From Rhea pennata (lineage: Eukaryota; Chordata; Aves; Rheiformes; Rheidae), in contig NC_084663.1 in assembly GCF_028389875.1 (NCBI RefSeq), forward strand, positions 160,423,801 to 160,487,800: a stretch of DNA of 64,000 nucleotides, in the 5' to 3' direction. Under the pieces are notes generated by a model. It worked only from the letters and a program-made list of their open reading frames with translations. It did no database searches and was not told the DNA's origin. This document shows positions 40,801 to 56,083 of this stretch, one piece after another. Numbering within the stretch: the first letter of the stretch is position 1; every line of letters starts with the position of its first letter. Made by a program: the position numbers and the translations under genes.

Positions 40801-43800
40801 TGCCAGGGGATGAGGAAGTTGGATTAATTTCTTCCTGCTTTAAGATTTCATTGCTCTATGAAGTCAGACTAGCACGAAACTAGAAACACTGAAACATTCC
40901 GATTGTGTGTGTACATGTGTAGGCTGACTCATATCCCCCTTGCTCAGACCAAGCGCACTTGAACCAGGCTACAGCCTGAAAATTATTAGCCTGCTCCTGG
41001 AACTACACAAAATCTCAAAATTCTTCCACAGCTATGAAGATGCAAGCGCAAGAAAAGTATAGCATGCACATGAGCTAATGAACACTGCTCCACAAAGATG
41101 ATCTGCAGTTGTGGGAAACAAATAACATGGACATAATCTGTTGAAGAATAAACTAAGACTACAAGCTCAGTCACCAGAGACTACCTGGTATACAGTATTT
41201 GTGTTTGAGCCTTAATTCCTAGGGTCAGAGAAGCTAAGCTTTTCCCTTCGGCTAAGTTTGCTGAGCACAACCTGTTTTCTTGTCTTTGCTCACTTTACCT
41301 GCAATTTATAATAATAATAATAATAATAATAAATCTCCATGGGGAAAACAACAGGAAGCTAACTTGTGTTTAGAGGAGCAACCTTACTATGCTAACAAGA
41401 AATTGGCATGCCTCATGGGGATGATAGAGTACTAAGCTGCCTTAAACAGGTTATCTGGATAGATTTCTATACCTCAAAAGACTGATAAAATTTTTAAGTC
41501 CCCCACTGCTTAACTCAAGAAATATATTATTTCCCCTCAAAATTTATCTGAAAAGATTAAAACACTGACAAATCCGAATGCAGTGGCCCAATCGTTCTAC
41601 CTATGTGGCAAAAACAAAGTTAAGGGAAGAAAACAGGTCAAAAGGGTCCAGTCTATCACGGGGGAAGAGGGGAAGAGTTTTCTTTGACTTCAATAATCAA
41701 GAGGAACAAAAAAAATTTGTTCCAAGTCAAGCAGAGATTAAAACAGGCTCCTTCATAAATTCCTATGCAAAATGCCTTTACATGCCTGATATCTGGTAGA
41801 AATCACTACGTAGTTCAGTGGCAAATCAAAAACTTTTCCATAGTCTGTCTTCTTTTGAAGATTTCAAATCAGACTGCTACTTTAAGTAATGGGGGGGGGG
41901 GGGGGGGGGGGGGGGGGGAGAGAAGGATTTGCAAGACAGAGCAGGACGTATTTCCAGACAAATGTATATAAAAGTATGCAAGACCGAGCTTGGGAAACTG
42001 CTTCAGAGAAGGAAAAGTTACACAATTGATACTTGTTCAATCACTCATTAGTAAGGCAACGTGAATGAAAAGTTTATTTTCCCCTCAATATTCCTCTTTC
42101 ATGATACTCTTCTCCTTCATGCATTTGGTAAAATTTTAGTGCCCTCTGTAACGCACGGTTCTGAAATGCTAATTAATTACATCTGAGTATTAAGGATGCC
42201 ACTCTAGATGTGGCAAAAAAATGTCAAGACTGTTAAATGAACATCGGTGTCTTTACAGAAAAGTGGGGATAGCTACCTCATTATTTCGTATTTAATTCTA
42301 TCTGTATTTGGACAAAAGCAGACATAAGAGGATGCTGCAGACAAACCACTATTATTCTAGTGAAAAGCCACAGAAAGCTACAAGCAGCCAGGGATGAACA
42401 GATCAAAGAAAGACTGGATCTCTTTAGTAGATGTTTCTCACCTAGATGCAACAGGATAAGCTAACAGTAGACATATTAATGGATTTAAAATAATAGAAAA
42501 ATTGACAATGTTATGAGTTAGATGACCAGCAAACAAGTCCACTATGCATTCTGCTGTCCTTTCAAAGATAGGCACCTTTAACACTACAAGGGCATAGACC
42601 TAGCATATGAAGAGACTAAACAGGTCAGCATCTTTCAGTTTTGGTTCCAGCTACTTCAGGCTATGTCCTGTATTTAAAAAGGTTAGGAGCAATGACTTCT
42701 GAACTAAGTAACAAATTACAGAAGCAACAAAATTTTGAAAAGTTAAAGCAATGGAAACAATAGGCAAGTAGACAGGCAGGTTGTGGAACTACAGCAATAT
42801 ATAAATAACGAAGGAGTTAAACCGAGAGGGTTAAACAGTACCCAAATAACCTACATATAAACTACGCTTGAAAACAGGTGTGGCTATTTATAATTCCAAA
42901 TCACTTATATTAACTTTGTTACTTATGGTATCAACTCATACTATGTTTTTAATTTTCACTCCTAGTGTCTAGGAACAGTCGTATGTATTGCTCTTGATTG
43001 GGGGAAGCAAAATTAGAGGAGTTAAAGTAACGGAGTAAAGCAAAAGCAATTGTTTGCATCCTGCATTAACAAACTGCCCTTAGCCATGCAGTCTTCATAG
43101 CATATTGAAACAACTACTTTCACTATTACCTGTCAAAATCATCATCTTCAAGCTCATCTGCATTTGCCCAATCTTCGTCTTCTTCTAAGTCAACCATCAT
43201 TGCTAACATCTGAGGAACTGAAAAAAAAATTAATTCAGGTTACTTTCTTACAATAGATTCTCAGATAGCAAGCCTAAGTTTTAAGTTCTTCTCCCTTCAA
43301 AAAAAAAAAAAAAATCCATAACCTTCTTCCAATAGTAAAGTCTGTCTGATACCTATCTGTCAAATCACATCATACAATAATTCAGAATAGTTATTTAGAG
43401 GAGTAGTTTCTGAACATTCAAGTCAATTAAAAATAAACCGCAAGTAACAAAAAACCCTGAATGTTTTTCTTACCAAGACTCATGATGAGTTTTGACTAAC
43501 ATGATGAACTTTACTGTTAGATGTACAGCGATCACTTGGCATAAAGTCTCATGTTTATAAGTAGTAATAGTTTAGAATGAGACACATTCCTTCATACATT
43601 GTAATAGCTTCATGACTTAAAAACAAAAAAATACCCTTGCACACAATCCATCTGTTTTCTACTTCTATCTCTGCAGATTTGATCTGTCTGCTCTGCTCAA
43701 TACAAATCTTTCCACAGGCTTTTTACAGTCTTTATCACAATATCCAAGTACCACGCAATAAACAAGATCTAGTTTTCTGAATTGTTCTCACAGCAGTGGT

Positions 43801-46800
43801 TTTGTACTGTTGTCTACTTTAGGAACAGGCAGGTGCCCATTCCTGTGTATTTCAGAAGCCAAAAGCTGAAAAGCAATCCTTGCACTTTCAGCGAGAAGTA
43901 GAGGTACTGTGGTCTTTACTTCATATCACACTAGCTGCTCAGAGCATTCTCTTGAAGTCAAAAGCATTCACACAAAAAGCTTCACTTTGCACTACAAACA
44001 AGTTTTCAGTCAAACATTCAATTTTCGAGCTTTAACATTTTTTTAGGGGATAGTCTACAGCATGCCTTGAAAACAAGCATTGTTGTTAAGTGTTCAGAAA
44101 CCTACCTCAAAAACTAGTGTGCATACAGTAGTCAGTGCTGCCGCTGAGGTTTACTGCAACTGGTGAGGTATACTGCAACTAATCACTTATATTAATATAA
44201 TCTAGAAAAAGGTACAATCCTAAGCAAACTCAGCATTACCATTCTCCTAGACTGGTGAGAAACTTCTTATCAACCAAAGATGAAAGAAAATACTACTAAC
44301 TGACAACATTGTGCGATAATTATCGAGAAAAGATCAAACTGCTTGATGTGGTTATTATACCATGGCTGCAACAGGTTTCAAGAAGTGATTTTATATACAT
44401 ATCAAGATAACTTAATGGACACTATCAAGTCCTTAGTGTGATACCAGATCTCTTATACTTGTCATTGAAAATAATTTCCAAAAAAAAAAAAAAAAAAAAA
44501 AAAGTCTACCACAATCTGCTACATACTCTTGAGACTCCAAAAACCCACATCACAGCATCCATTAGTGCCAAGAAGTTGGGCTGGAAGCAGAGTCACCCAA
44601 AGCTATCACATCTAGAACCAGCAGCAGCTTCGAAATAGTTTCTTTATGGTTAGTATCAACATGGTTGTCAATAGTTTCCAAAGAAGCTGTGTTTAAAGAG
44701 TTGCGTGTTAAAGTTCCTGCATTGTTCCAGAAGGCCTTCACAATTTCACTAGTAACAACATATAGACTTGTTTATAATCAAGTTAAGGACAAAGCCACTA
44801 ACTTTCGCTTACTGTCTGAGTATGTTGTGACCAGCCATTTTCTAGAGACAGAACTAAACAACAGCCTAAAGCTGGGCTGCCACTCTGACTTCTAGGGACA
44901 GAACAATAAACCGCCCTGATATCTTAAATATTGAGCTCAAGGAGGGAAGTCTGAACCTAAATCATATTTCTGGGGAGAGAACAGGTACACAAGATACAGA
45001 CTTGCTTCTAGATCAGCATCAGGTTTAGCAAAAAACACCTTAGATAACGTTTTTGCTTAAGACTTGATTGCAGCTGTGAAAATTAAGTGATCTAACAGCT
45101 TTTAAACATAAACACAAAAACAAGACAGAACCCATCCTTTTTGGTTACCGTTCTATTTTTCTCCAAACATAACTGCTTTAACAACTCTGCAAAACCAGCT
45201 TTTTACTTTAGTGATTGCTCAATTTTAAGAGTGATTTTAAGGTGGGTTGCAAACCAAAGGCATTTCATTCCCACTCAATGCCTAGTACAATTCTAGTACA
45301 TTATCTCAACACAAATATTCCATTCCCAATCAGCAACTAGCATCCCAATAAAGAAGTAATATATTTTAAACAGATAATAAGGTACTACTGTGCTGCCTGA
45401 CCAGATAAGAAGCTTGTAATGAAGAAAGTAGGGGACAGTCAGCAAGTGGTAAGTGTTAATATTCATGACAAACTGCAAGTGAACGTACAGTATTGTAACC
45501 ATTTACAAATTTTAAAACATCATGTATTCTACAAGGACACAAAACCTCTAATTAATAGTTTAAACATATTCAAGCCAAAGAGACAATTCCATCATTTTCA
45601 ATAAAAATGTCAAAATAATTCTGCCAGAAAGAAGGAAAACCAGCCTAACTCACTCCTTTCTCACTATTACATGAAAACAGCTTTGAATGGCTTAAACTTA
45701 CATTACTCTCCAATAGTTTTAACAATTGCTTTATCAAAGGCCTACCTATCCACAACTTTCCCCCATCCAAACATGAGTAAAATTAATCAGCCTTTTGATT
45801 GCTTTTAAACATACATACAAAATGGTCAGTAGGCTTTCGAGTATTTTGCTAAAGTTTTCAAAACTGCAGGAGCACAAAACAAGGTTGCCTTTATGTTTCA
45901 GAAAACAAACAAATATCTTGACAAACATAAATGTGGCTAAGGGATAAGAGGGAAGGGAAGTGAATCCTTCCAAAGGGCAGGCCACACTGCTGTGTCAGTA
46001 CCCTGATCTGCTCTTAAAAAGGGATTTTAAAAAGTGTGTAGGCCAGTTAAAAGCACTGCTGCTGGGGCAGTCCAGAAGACAAAGTTATTTTTAGCATCTT
46101 AAAGGATATTGCATAATTAAAAGAAAAGAAGCCTCTTCAAAGGATTCACAGTCTACATTTTAAATAAGACTAACTAGTCTCTAAGTATTTATATAAGCAT
46201 CTAATTTTCTAACTCACAGCTTTAACTCAACGCTGAAGCTCAACATGCGTGCTGAATTCCTTCAGTCTCCAGAGTTGCCAGCACCACAGAATATCTGGCC
46301 TACATACCAAACTTTAAACGTAGGACTTCAGCACTAAATGCACCAACCTTTCTTTACAGTCCAAATTTCCAAAGCCAGCAGAAAAGCATGAAACTAGTAT
46401 TTTCCTTGGAAACACCTACTGAAGAGTCCACTGTAATTTTATGCAAATTGCTGGTGGCTGCATAAGCACAGATTAATTTATGAAGAGTCATAATAAGAAA
46501 AGGCTTTCTCCATAAGAAAATCCAATTCAAAATGTTGCTAGAAGTTATCAGCACCAGCAAACTCAAAGTTATACATGGTTCTGCTACTTAACACCTGCAA
46601 TATCAGTTTAACATTGTAAAGGAAAACAAAACATTTATACAAAGAAAATGAGTACAATACTTACTGGCTTGTGCAACAATGTTTGTGTGTCTCCTCAGCA
46701 TAGCAGCAGCAGTTTCTGACAAGGTCACAATTACTTCAAGTGCCAATTGACGCTGCATGTTACTGAGACTGGCATCTGCACACAGCTAATCCAGACAATC

Positions 46801-46831
46801 AGAGCAAAATGGTTAGAACAAAGATTTCAGG

Positions 46832-46865
<34 letters not shown>

Positions 46866-48303
46866 GTGATTTTTAAGTTCATACGCTTACTTTCAGACTT
46901 AGTTGCAATGTAGGTTCTAGGTGTGGTCGTAAATACTTGGGAACAGAATCTGCAATTTCTACAAGAGACTTCAGGACAGAATCATCATTTTGGTAGCAGG
47001 AATCATTTACAGCCTATAAAGAGAAATGATGAAGATTAAATAAAAAAGCAAATAACGCTATGAATGGAACTACAAAGCGCTAATACAGAGTGGTCAAAAA
47101 AGAAGCTTTCTGGAAGTAAGTTTTATGCTTATACTGTTGCATGCCTTCAATTCTGATCAGTATTAATTTAAACTTAACACAGTAGACAAACACTCAGTAA
47201 AAATTAAGGTCACAAATTAGAGGTGCTAGCATGCAAGAAAACCACACTATATTTTGACAAGTACAGCTTCAAAAAGCATTTTCAATAAAGAACAATTCAA
47301 AATAAATCTGTCAAAAAAAAAATTGGTCTAACTCCTTTCTCACTGATAAGTGAGAACTGCTTTGAATGCCTTAAGCTTACAAACACCAGGAACATCAAGT
47401 CTTAATCATTCTTATTTTTTCCAGATAAATTAATGTGGATTTTTCAGCTTTCAGTCACAGGATGCAAGAAAAGAAATCAAGATTTTGCAAATATCTCTCC
47501 TAACCCATAGCCACATTCTGAAAAGTAATTTAAAACTTATTTTTAACTGACCAGATTTAATACTCTAGTACTACAACAACACAAAGTTATTCAGTGATGT
47601 TAAAATTCTTCTAGAAGTAGGACAGGAAAACCCCAAACCCCAAAGGACAGTATAAAAAAATAAATAAAAAAAGTCTTTAAAAACACCTTTGGGTTTTGAA
47701 AGGAAATTTTATCAATAAGATATCTTTAAAAGCAAGTTACTAGTTGCTTTTAATACTTTCATCTTGAATCTAGACTTCTGATAATGCCACTTGATTGGCC
47801 CACACTTTCACTTCTAAAACAGAAGCACCTTCTAGTATCAGAACTATTCTGACAGTCTCTTGTATCTTTGTTAAAATCTTCTTGCTTAACTATTACCATT
47901 CTTCCTCCAGTCCCAGCAAATCATAATGTAATGTTTACTGGCAGTTTCTTTACAGTCTGTATAAAATACAGAATTTCAACTTTGACAGTGTGTTAAAGCA
48001 AGACACTGCTATTTTTAGTCTTTGTTTCTGAAGCAATAGGTTCCAAATGAACAGTGAGCTTCAAGAGGCAGTGGCAGTTTAACAGTAGTGAACACGGACA
48101 GTAGCAAAAGTCAGCTGAACTGCTTTTCCTTCAATTGCAAGTTAAATGTCTTAGATGCAAGTTTCCTACTAGGTATTCTGAAAGCAGAACTACTAGCACA
48201 ACCATTATAGAAATTTAACTGAAAAAAGGAATTGCTAAGTCAGAATTTTAATTTTAGCTTTTTTACCTCTCCAATACACTAACAAAATGAACTTCAACAG
48301 TAA

Positions 48304-48345
<42 letters not shown>

Positions 48346-51300
48346 TCCAACTATCCAACTGACTCCAAAGGTCACTCACTATTCTAACACACCACATCTC
48401 CTATTTATAAACTCAGATCTACATATCCATCTTGTGTTACCACAGCCAGATAATCTAGTCCTTCCTGCAATAAATATTTTAAGACAGATTTTACAGCATA
48501 ATCCCATGCCCTACAGTTGAAAAATAAAGCTTGAAAATATAAGCCAAGTGCAATAACGCAGTGTTTAACATACGCTTTTACAGCCTAAAATAGTAGCTTT
48601 GAGACTTGTATCACACATTTAAAGTGGGTTGTTAGTCTAAAGTCTAAAAACAGCACACTATTTAATTACTGAGCATCAAGACAAATGGCATGCCCACCCC
48701 AAATCCTGCCTCACTCCTACTCATGAAGGTCCTCTCAAGGAGTTATGATTTTTTGAACAATGCCATTTTCATTGCTAAAGTCACAGACAACAAACACTGA
48801 ATACCAAATAAACCACCAAGATACATATCCTATACACACACCAGTACACATTTTCAAACTCAGTTCATTCTATTAAAAATTGCTGTCAGTTTCTGTTAAT
48901 AAGGTCAAGCAGATTTCCATCAATCGCAGAAGCCAGTCAACCTGGCACAGGTTTTCTTCAACTTGCCACAAGGTGCACACAGACAAGGTTTATAGCTTAT
49001 ACCATGAGCAAGAACCTGCTGTACTGAAGCAAGAAGTTTGTCTTTACATTGAAGTATATTATCTAATTCAAAATTGCCAAAATTTCACTATGGCCTTTAT
49101 CACAGGTACCTAAACAAGCTATTTCCACTTTTTCTTAATACAGAAAAGAACCTGTACTGTGAAACACTAGTCTTCAGAACTCAAGTAATTTCTGCCTCTG
49201 GTTTAGTTTACAATAGGCTTCCCCAAGAAAGTACACAACCTTATGTTAAACTCCAACTTTTGCCCAACTCCAATCCTCGTAAAAAGGAATCAAATCTAGC
49301 CTCAGAGATTATATGAAAGCATAACAAGACATTTTGTTTGCAAGTAGCTAGTTTACTAGCTTGACTGCTATCAAGCAGTCAAGATTGTTTGGTCCAGATT
49401 GTTGTTCTCACTCTGAGAATCTCTGCCAAGAATAAATCTACACTTTCTTCTAAATAAATCAAAGAGATACTGCATAGCGTGGGACAATGAATTTCCCAAT
49501 TACTGATAACTACATGAAATCTCAGGTTAGTCCAATTTAAAGTATATTCCAAGCTGGTTGTTAATTAGAACAGCTGGTCATTTTGAGTTAAATACCTTAC
49601 AAAGAATTCTAACTCATGTATCTAGGTAACATTGCATACATTAATTGGCACTATTTTCTTCAAAACCCTGTCAATTAGCAATGTATTCTTAGCTTTTGTC
49701 TACAAAATTCCTTATTAGTGTTTCCATCATATCTTGCTGATGGCTGATGTTAAACAAACCAATATATAGCTAACCCAGGTCTTGACAAAAAACCGTATTG
49801 CTGCACAAGTTTACAGACCAGTAATTTATGCTCCGATACAGTCAATACAGATAATGGCACATAAAGGCTTATCTGTGCAGTTTCTTACCTGTAAGATTCC
49901 AGGCAGTAAGTCTGCAAAATGTTTAAGAAGGGGAAGATTGTGCTCATTAGCAAGCACAAATGCAGCTGCAGCTCTAGCAGACAGTGTCTTGATCTAGAAG
50001 AAAGGCAGGATGGAAAAAGAAGTATACCGAATAGGTAGCAAAACATGCATTTGTCTTCTTATAACGTTATGCCCATTGTGAGACTATTTTGGATCATCAT
50101 TTTCCTTTTGTATTTCCCTAAGAAATATAGTAATAGCTTTTAAAATTGGTTTTTACATCTTGCTTCAAACTAAGGTAAGGTGGTAATGAAGGTCCTCTGT
50201 ATTTATGTTCTCCATTATACCAAAAAATTCATCATGGTATTCTTCTGAGGTGGCAAGCATTCTCTAGTTTTACAAAGGAAGAGCTATTGTGTCCTTAGCT
50301 TCTTATTTCAAATTTCATGCACAATTTCAAATGTGCATGAAAGTGGCAGTCTCGTTTTTCAAAAAGTGTCATCTAAGCATTTAAAATGTGCTTCTTTAAA
50401 AGCATGACTTCATGGTACTTTTGAAAAGTGTTACCCAGTTAACTTTCAAAGGTAAGGTAATCCCTGGAGGAGCAGCAAACTGAATCCATACACCAGAGAG
50501 AGGTTTTCTACTCTTACTTAGCATTTTCCAGAACAAGACAAAGACTTTCAAAGTACAAGTCTCTGCACAAACCAACAATCCAGAAGCCTTTTAGAAAAGC
50601 AAGACTTGCTTCATGTCTATACAGCAAGTATGCACGCACAGTAGTTCAAGCAGCTGTTACATATCCAGACTCCTGGGACATACAAAACATATCTATACTA
50701 TTAAACAATAAGGCCAGAAAGTGAGCTGAAGCATGGAGTTCCTGACCTCCCACATCGCTGGCTAACCCCCCCCCCCCAGCTCTGCTTTGAACCATTACTG
50801 CTTGATTTTTCCTAGCAGTAATGCTTGGGAAGAGGACAGGCTTAAGCAGTACAGATGTGAACCAGTCAGTATCACTTAGCCTTGGGACCACAAAAAGGTT
50901 TGACTCTTATTTTGCAGTAGGCATAGCCCAAACTCCCTCAGTTTCAGGTTCCAGGCAACAGACAATACTCTGGTTAGTATTTATGTTGCAACCTTTATGC
51001 TTGAGACTTGCACTGTTTCTATCCTCAAGAGGAAAAAAAAAAAGATAATAAATATCTTACTGATGGATGTTCTTGATCTTGCATACACTGAACCAACATC
51101 CGTTTAATGACCTCCAAATAATGTTGCTGCTGATTCCCAAAAATCCCAGGAAAATTCCTAAGGATAAGAAAAGATCAAAACATGAATACAAATTCACATT
51201 TGTTTAACCTTAAGTAGAAGCTCCATTGTTTTAGCTACAGATAGTAATCACACATGTAGGATCAGATAAATCACAATACAACAGATTAAATGAAATATAT

Positions 51301-54300
51301 GATTACTTAAGTTGTGACAATGTTCCTTACATTTTTTACAGATTTGATTTGGCAACCAGTGAAAACAGCAAAGTCTAAAAGCTTACCAGAATATATGTAA
51401 AGCAGCTTCACGTAATCCCACATTCTGAGAACTGACAGAGTCAAATAAGAATTTCAGAACTTCTGGCCATTGGTTGTTGCCATCTTCATCTAGATTAAAG
51501 ACAACAAAGTTCTTAGGATAAGCAAACTTTAGCATTTGCTTTTGGACTGTATCGGATTGTTTTCCGGTCTTAATTATGCAGAGCAGCCAGTCATCTGTTT
51601 CTTAAATTTCCAAGCAGCTAATCTGAAGATGTGTCCAGGTCACAGTATAAGATTGCCCAAAATGTAAGAAGAGTAAATCTAAAGGCACTTAAGAACAAAT
51701 CACGAATATAAGATCACTATTTACTGTCACATAACAGTATTCAAAATAGTATCCAATATGGACATTCAGCATAACTTTTACTAAAAATTAAATGAAATTG
51801 GATTTCTAAAATTTTATACGAATCTCACCTACAGTCAAACAATTTTAAAAAGTGTTAAAAATCTTGTCTGGCCAAGGATAATGTAAATAAACACCAAATC
51901 TCTTTTTATACCCTGATGGCTGACATCAGTTAATAGGTCATGTATATACAAAAAAAAGTCTACACAAGACTAGAGAGCAAGAAATAAAAATACCACTATT
52001 ATTAATACATAAACTTTATGCCACGATATCAGCATATATAAAGTACCTATTAAGTTCCTCGCCAACTCAGCAACAATGTCACAGATTTTTTTCCTCATGC
52101 TGGACTGTGTTTCCAACTGAATAATTAACAGCAGGCCACTTTTGATAGAGGTCTGATCATCAGGTGAAAGAGCTGGATAAACTTCTTCAAAAGCAGAAGA
52201 CAAAAGACGTCGCAGAAGGACAGCTGCCATTTGTCTAGCCTATTGAATAAGACATCATATATGTTAAAATGTTTTGATGGAAAACTGCAAGAAACGAGAA
52301 AGAACTCTTATTTCTATGGGTGACTGTAAAGCTTCATAAGCCACTTGATTTTAGAAAAGGAACAATGTCATTTAGATAGCATTCTTTTCACCAACCAAAT
52401 CAACTAGAAGTACCAGGTGTTTGGTACCTATGCTGCTTTGAGAGTTCCTGTGCATCTGTGGCTTCAAATCTTTTCTGTATTCTGTAACATCTGTCTCTAA
52501 ACTGCATTGGAAAGGAGTAACTATGCTCTTATGAATATGATAGATGACTGAAATCACGCTTCCAAATGCTCAATTTTTACTGTGTAGGCTTTTTTGGTAA
52601 GTGAATGAATACATCAAGTAATAGATGACAATTTTGATAGTAGGTAAAAACATTACCTGAAACATGATTAAGCTGAAGTTTCTTTAATATCACAACTACT
52701 AAAATAGTCAAAGAAATAATCATGAATTCACTGAGGTATCCTGTTTTTTCTGAATCTTGGATATAATATTTTGTGAGTAGTTAAGGACTTTGTCGCATTA
52801 TTGAAAGACGTTTAAAACACACTTTGCTATTTTAAAATACCTGCTAAATTTACTACAATTCAAGCACATTTTTTTGGATTAACAACTGACCTAATGAGAA
52901 AACTCTGCCAGACAGTTAAGCAGTAACCCCTGTTCCCATTCTCAAACAACCAAATTTAACTCTAAGAGTTTGGAACACAGAACGAGATTGCGGGGGAGGG
53001 GGAAGAGAATAAAAAAACCCAAAGAACTGTACTGTGAATTTAAAAAGCAGAACAAATGAAGATGACGCAACCACTACCACACACAACTTTTAGTCTTTTG
53101 GAGATATATGAAATGTTTTTCCTTTACATTTAAGTTGGGCATAGGAACCAGAAATACTAAATATTACAGTCTTATATGTTTCTGCTTGCATCCAGCAATT
53201 CTATGAGAATATGACTTAATTATCTATTTGTAATTATACAAGCAGTAGAAGCAAAAAGTGCAGCTCAGTAACTCAAAATAAATAAAAACAAAGTCTGCAG
53301 TAAATGCAAAAAGACACATCAAGCATGCTGAATAACTTAAGTAGATCGTTCACTAACCACTGGTTCCAGAAAGGCAAACAGTAACCAAAAGTTACCCTCA
53401 AAGTTTTGAAGTTTAACATGTAGAGCAAAATGCTCATGCACTCACAAATATATTAGTTTCAAAATGTAAATAGAACACTTGCTTTTACTTGAACCTCAGT
53501 ACAACCTGCACTCAACTTTTTTTTTCTAAGATAAGTCTTAATTCAGTGTACATTTAGATGAAAAATAGCAATTTATGATAGCATTTGGAATTTCAAAGAC
53601 TTCCAATGAGCAGCAGAACCAATGCCGTCTGATTTCCAGAAAAACCTCCTTGAACTGTACCTCTACAGTATAACCTAAAGACAAGAGGTCCTGACATTGC
53701 AGCAGTGCCACATCTTCAGAAGTGACCTGCAAAAATCAAGTGTTGGTAAAACATCATCCAAGATACTATTCTTGCTGTTTTGTAGTCTCCAGACTCACTG
53801 TGCTTTTATCCAATTCACCTATCTGTCTTCAGTGTAGCTAGAAGGGCACTGCACACAGAATCTCTACACTAGCAAAAAGGAAGGACAAGACTTGGACTTT
53901 ATACCACATCCTTCCTCATCTCCACTCTCCTCCTCATCAGCTCGTGTAGACTGAAGCCATCCTACATGCAAGATTTAGAAGATATGAGGAAGTTAGAAGG
54001 TGAACAAAGAGGATCACAGCACCCATCTACACTGTAGCTCCCATAAGACAGAGTCCTCTAGAAAAAGTGCAGCTAGGCAACATGAGTTTATCTGGGGAAA
54101 AGAATCTTTCCCTACTACCCTGAGATTCCCCACTTACAGCTTGGCCAAAATCTTTTAACAGTACTACTACAACATAACAATGACTCTCCTTTTCCCCTCC
54201 CTAGAAGCACCAAAACTGTAAAAGACTAAATTTTTATTCATCATTAGGGTGAATTTACATAGTAGAAGCCTGGGCTGGTGAGTAAAGCTGCTGGGATTAT

Positions 54301-56040
54301 ACAAAGCAGAAACTCCGATTCAATGTTTTTCCATACTAAAGGCATCATAGTATTTCTGGGCATATTCACTGATTTCTGATAACATCTGAGCTCACATTAT
54401 ATTTGTTCCTTTACTGGAATACTACTAGGTGGCCAGATAGGGAGTAAAGCTTATTTTCATAACACATGTAGTCTCAAAGATAAGAATTCTCTCTAGAATT
54501 CAGTTTAAAATATTAGGAAACTGACAAATACAGACTGATTGCAAAGTAAAACACAGGCAACATGATATACAAAGGAACACAAGAGCTGCACTAAATGAAT
54601 TGGCTTCTGGTTACTATTGCTATTATTATATTACTAGAAAAAAATTTACAAATTCTCTAAGGCAAACTCAAATATTTGAAAGAATCAGAGAAACAACTGT
54701 TTTTAATCATAAATATCAAATTTTCCTCAGTAAATATCTATCTGTGGATGCAAATTACTATTGTCAAATTAATTATGATGAACATAGTTGGATTAATGGC
54801 CACTCTGGGAATCTGTTTCTTCTGCTTTAAGGAAGCAAATGTTTTTAATACACACCAAAGGCTCCTTTTATATAAAATACTACAAGACATGAATCTGAAT
54901 AAGTATTTTCAAATCCTACAACTTATCAGCTATAGCTTTCAGTAAGAACAGAAAGAATACACTAAATTGCACATGCCAAAAGGAGAACCTCTATCTGTCA
55001 ATGAAGGAAAAAGCAGAATTCTCTCCCGAAGTGGATTTTTCTGCATATCTAAATTACCAAGGCACATTATAATGATGGGAATGTCAAAGGAATTAACACA
55101 AAAAGTAAATAGTCACAATACTCAATTTTTAAATACATTTTTTTTATTAACAGAATTTAATATACTTTTAGAAAAATCTTCTAAAATTTTACCAATGGCA
55201 GAACGAAGGCACAGGAAGCAAGGCAACTTGTTGAGCAAGGAAACAGAATAATTATGAACAGAGTTCTGGCATACCTATGCTCTACACTGGCATTCAAAGT
55301 GTTGAGAAACATAAGAATTATCTAAACTTTTTATTGAAAAAGCCTATTTTGTCCAGCACTGTAAAGTGATTTTTACTTTCACTTTACCGTTCCTTTTAAG
55401 CCCTTGAGAAGGAAAATGCACATGGATGGAGGTGATCAGTATTTAGCACCTGGTCCAAAGACGGACTTATGCAGCATCATCATCTGAGGACACAGACCCA
55501 CGTGCATAGTGCCTAAGGCCTCCCCATGCAACACAAAGGGACGTACATCAGTTCCCCTCCAAGTGCTGAATGGGGAGCTGTACGAGCAGAGCAGTATTTT
55601 TCAGACTTAAAAAAACATAATCCTACAGGGTGATAATAAGGAGAGGAAAAATGGAAAGATCATAGAAACTCTAAACAGGTTGTAAGGACAGCAGAAATCC
55701 AGTACAACACAGTGTCTGTTCTACTATTTCGTAATGTTTGAAATTATTTAACTGTGAATTAGGGCACAATTGAAGACTACCAAGCTAGGGTTAACCAGTA
55801 AGAAAAATAAATAAATAAATAAATAAACAAACAAACCAAAGAGAAGAATATACAAAACTTCTGTTTCTCTTTAAAATTTAGGCAGTTAATCAGAACTGCA
55901 AAGGAACAGCCTCTAAGCCATCAGGATTGAGCCCAAACCTATCTTAAGAATAAAGACCATCAAGTAAACATTGAATATGCATCAACTTTCTGTCTAACTC
56001 TAAAATGAAATTACAGAGGAAGAAGTAGAGTCCTAATTAC

Positions 56041-56083
<43 letters not shown>

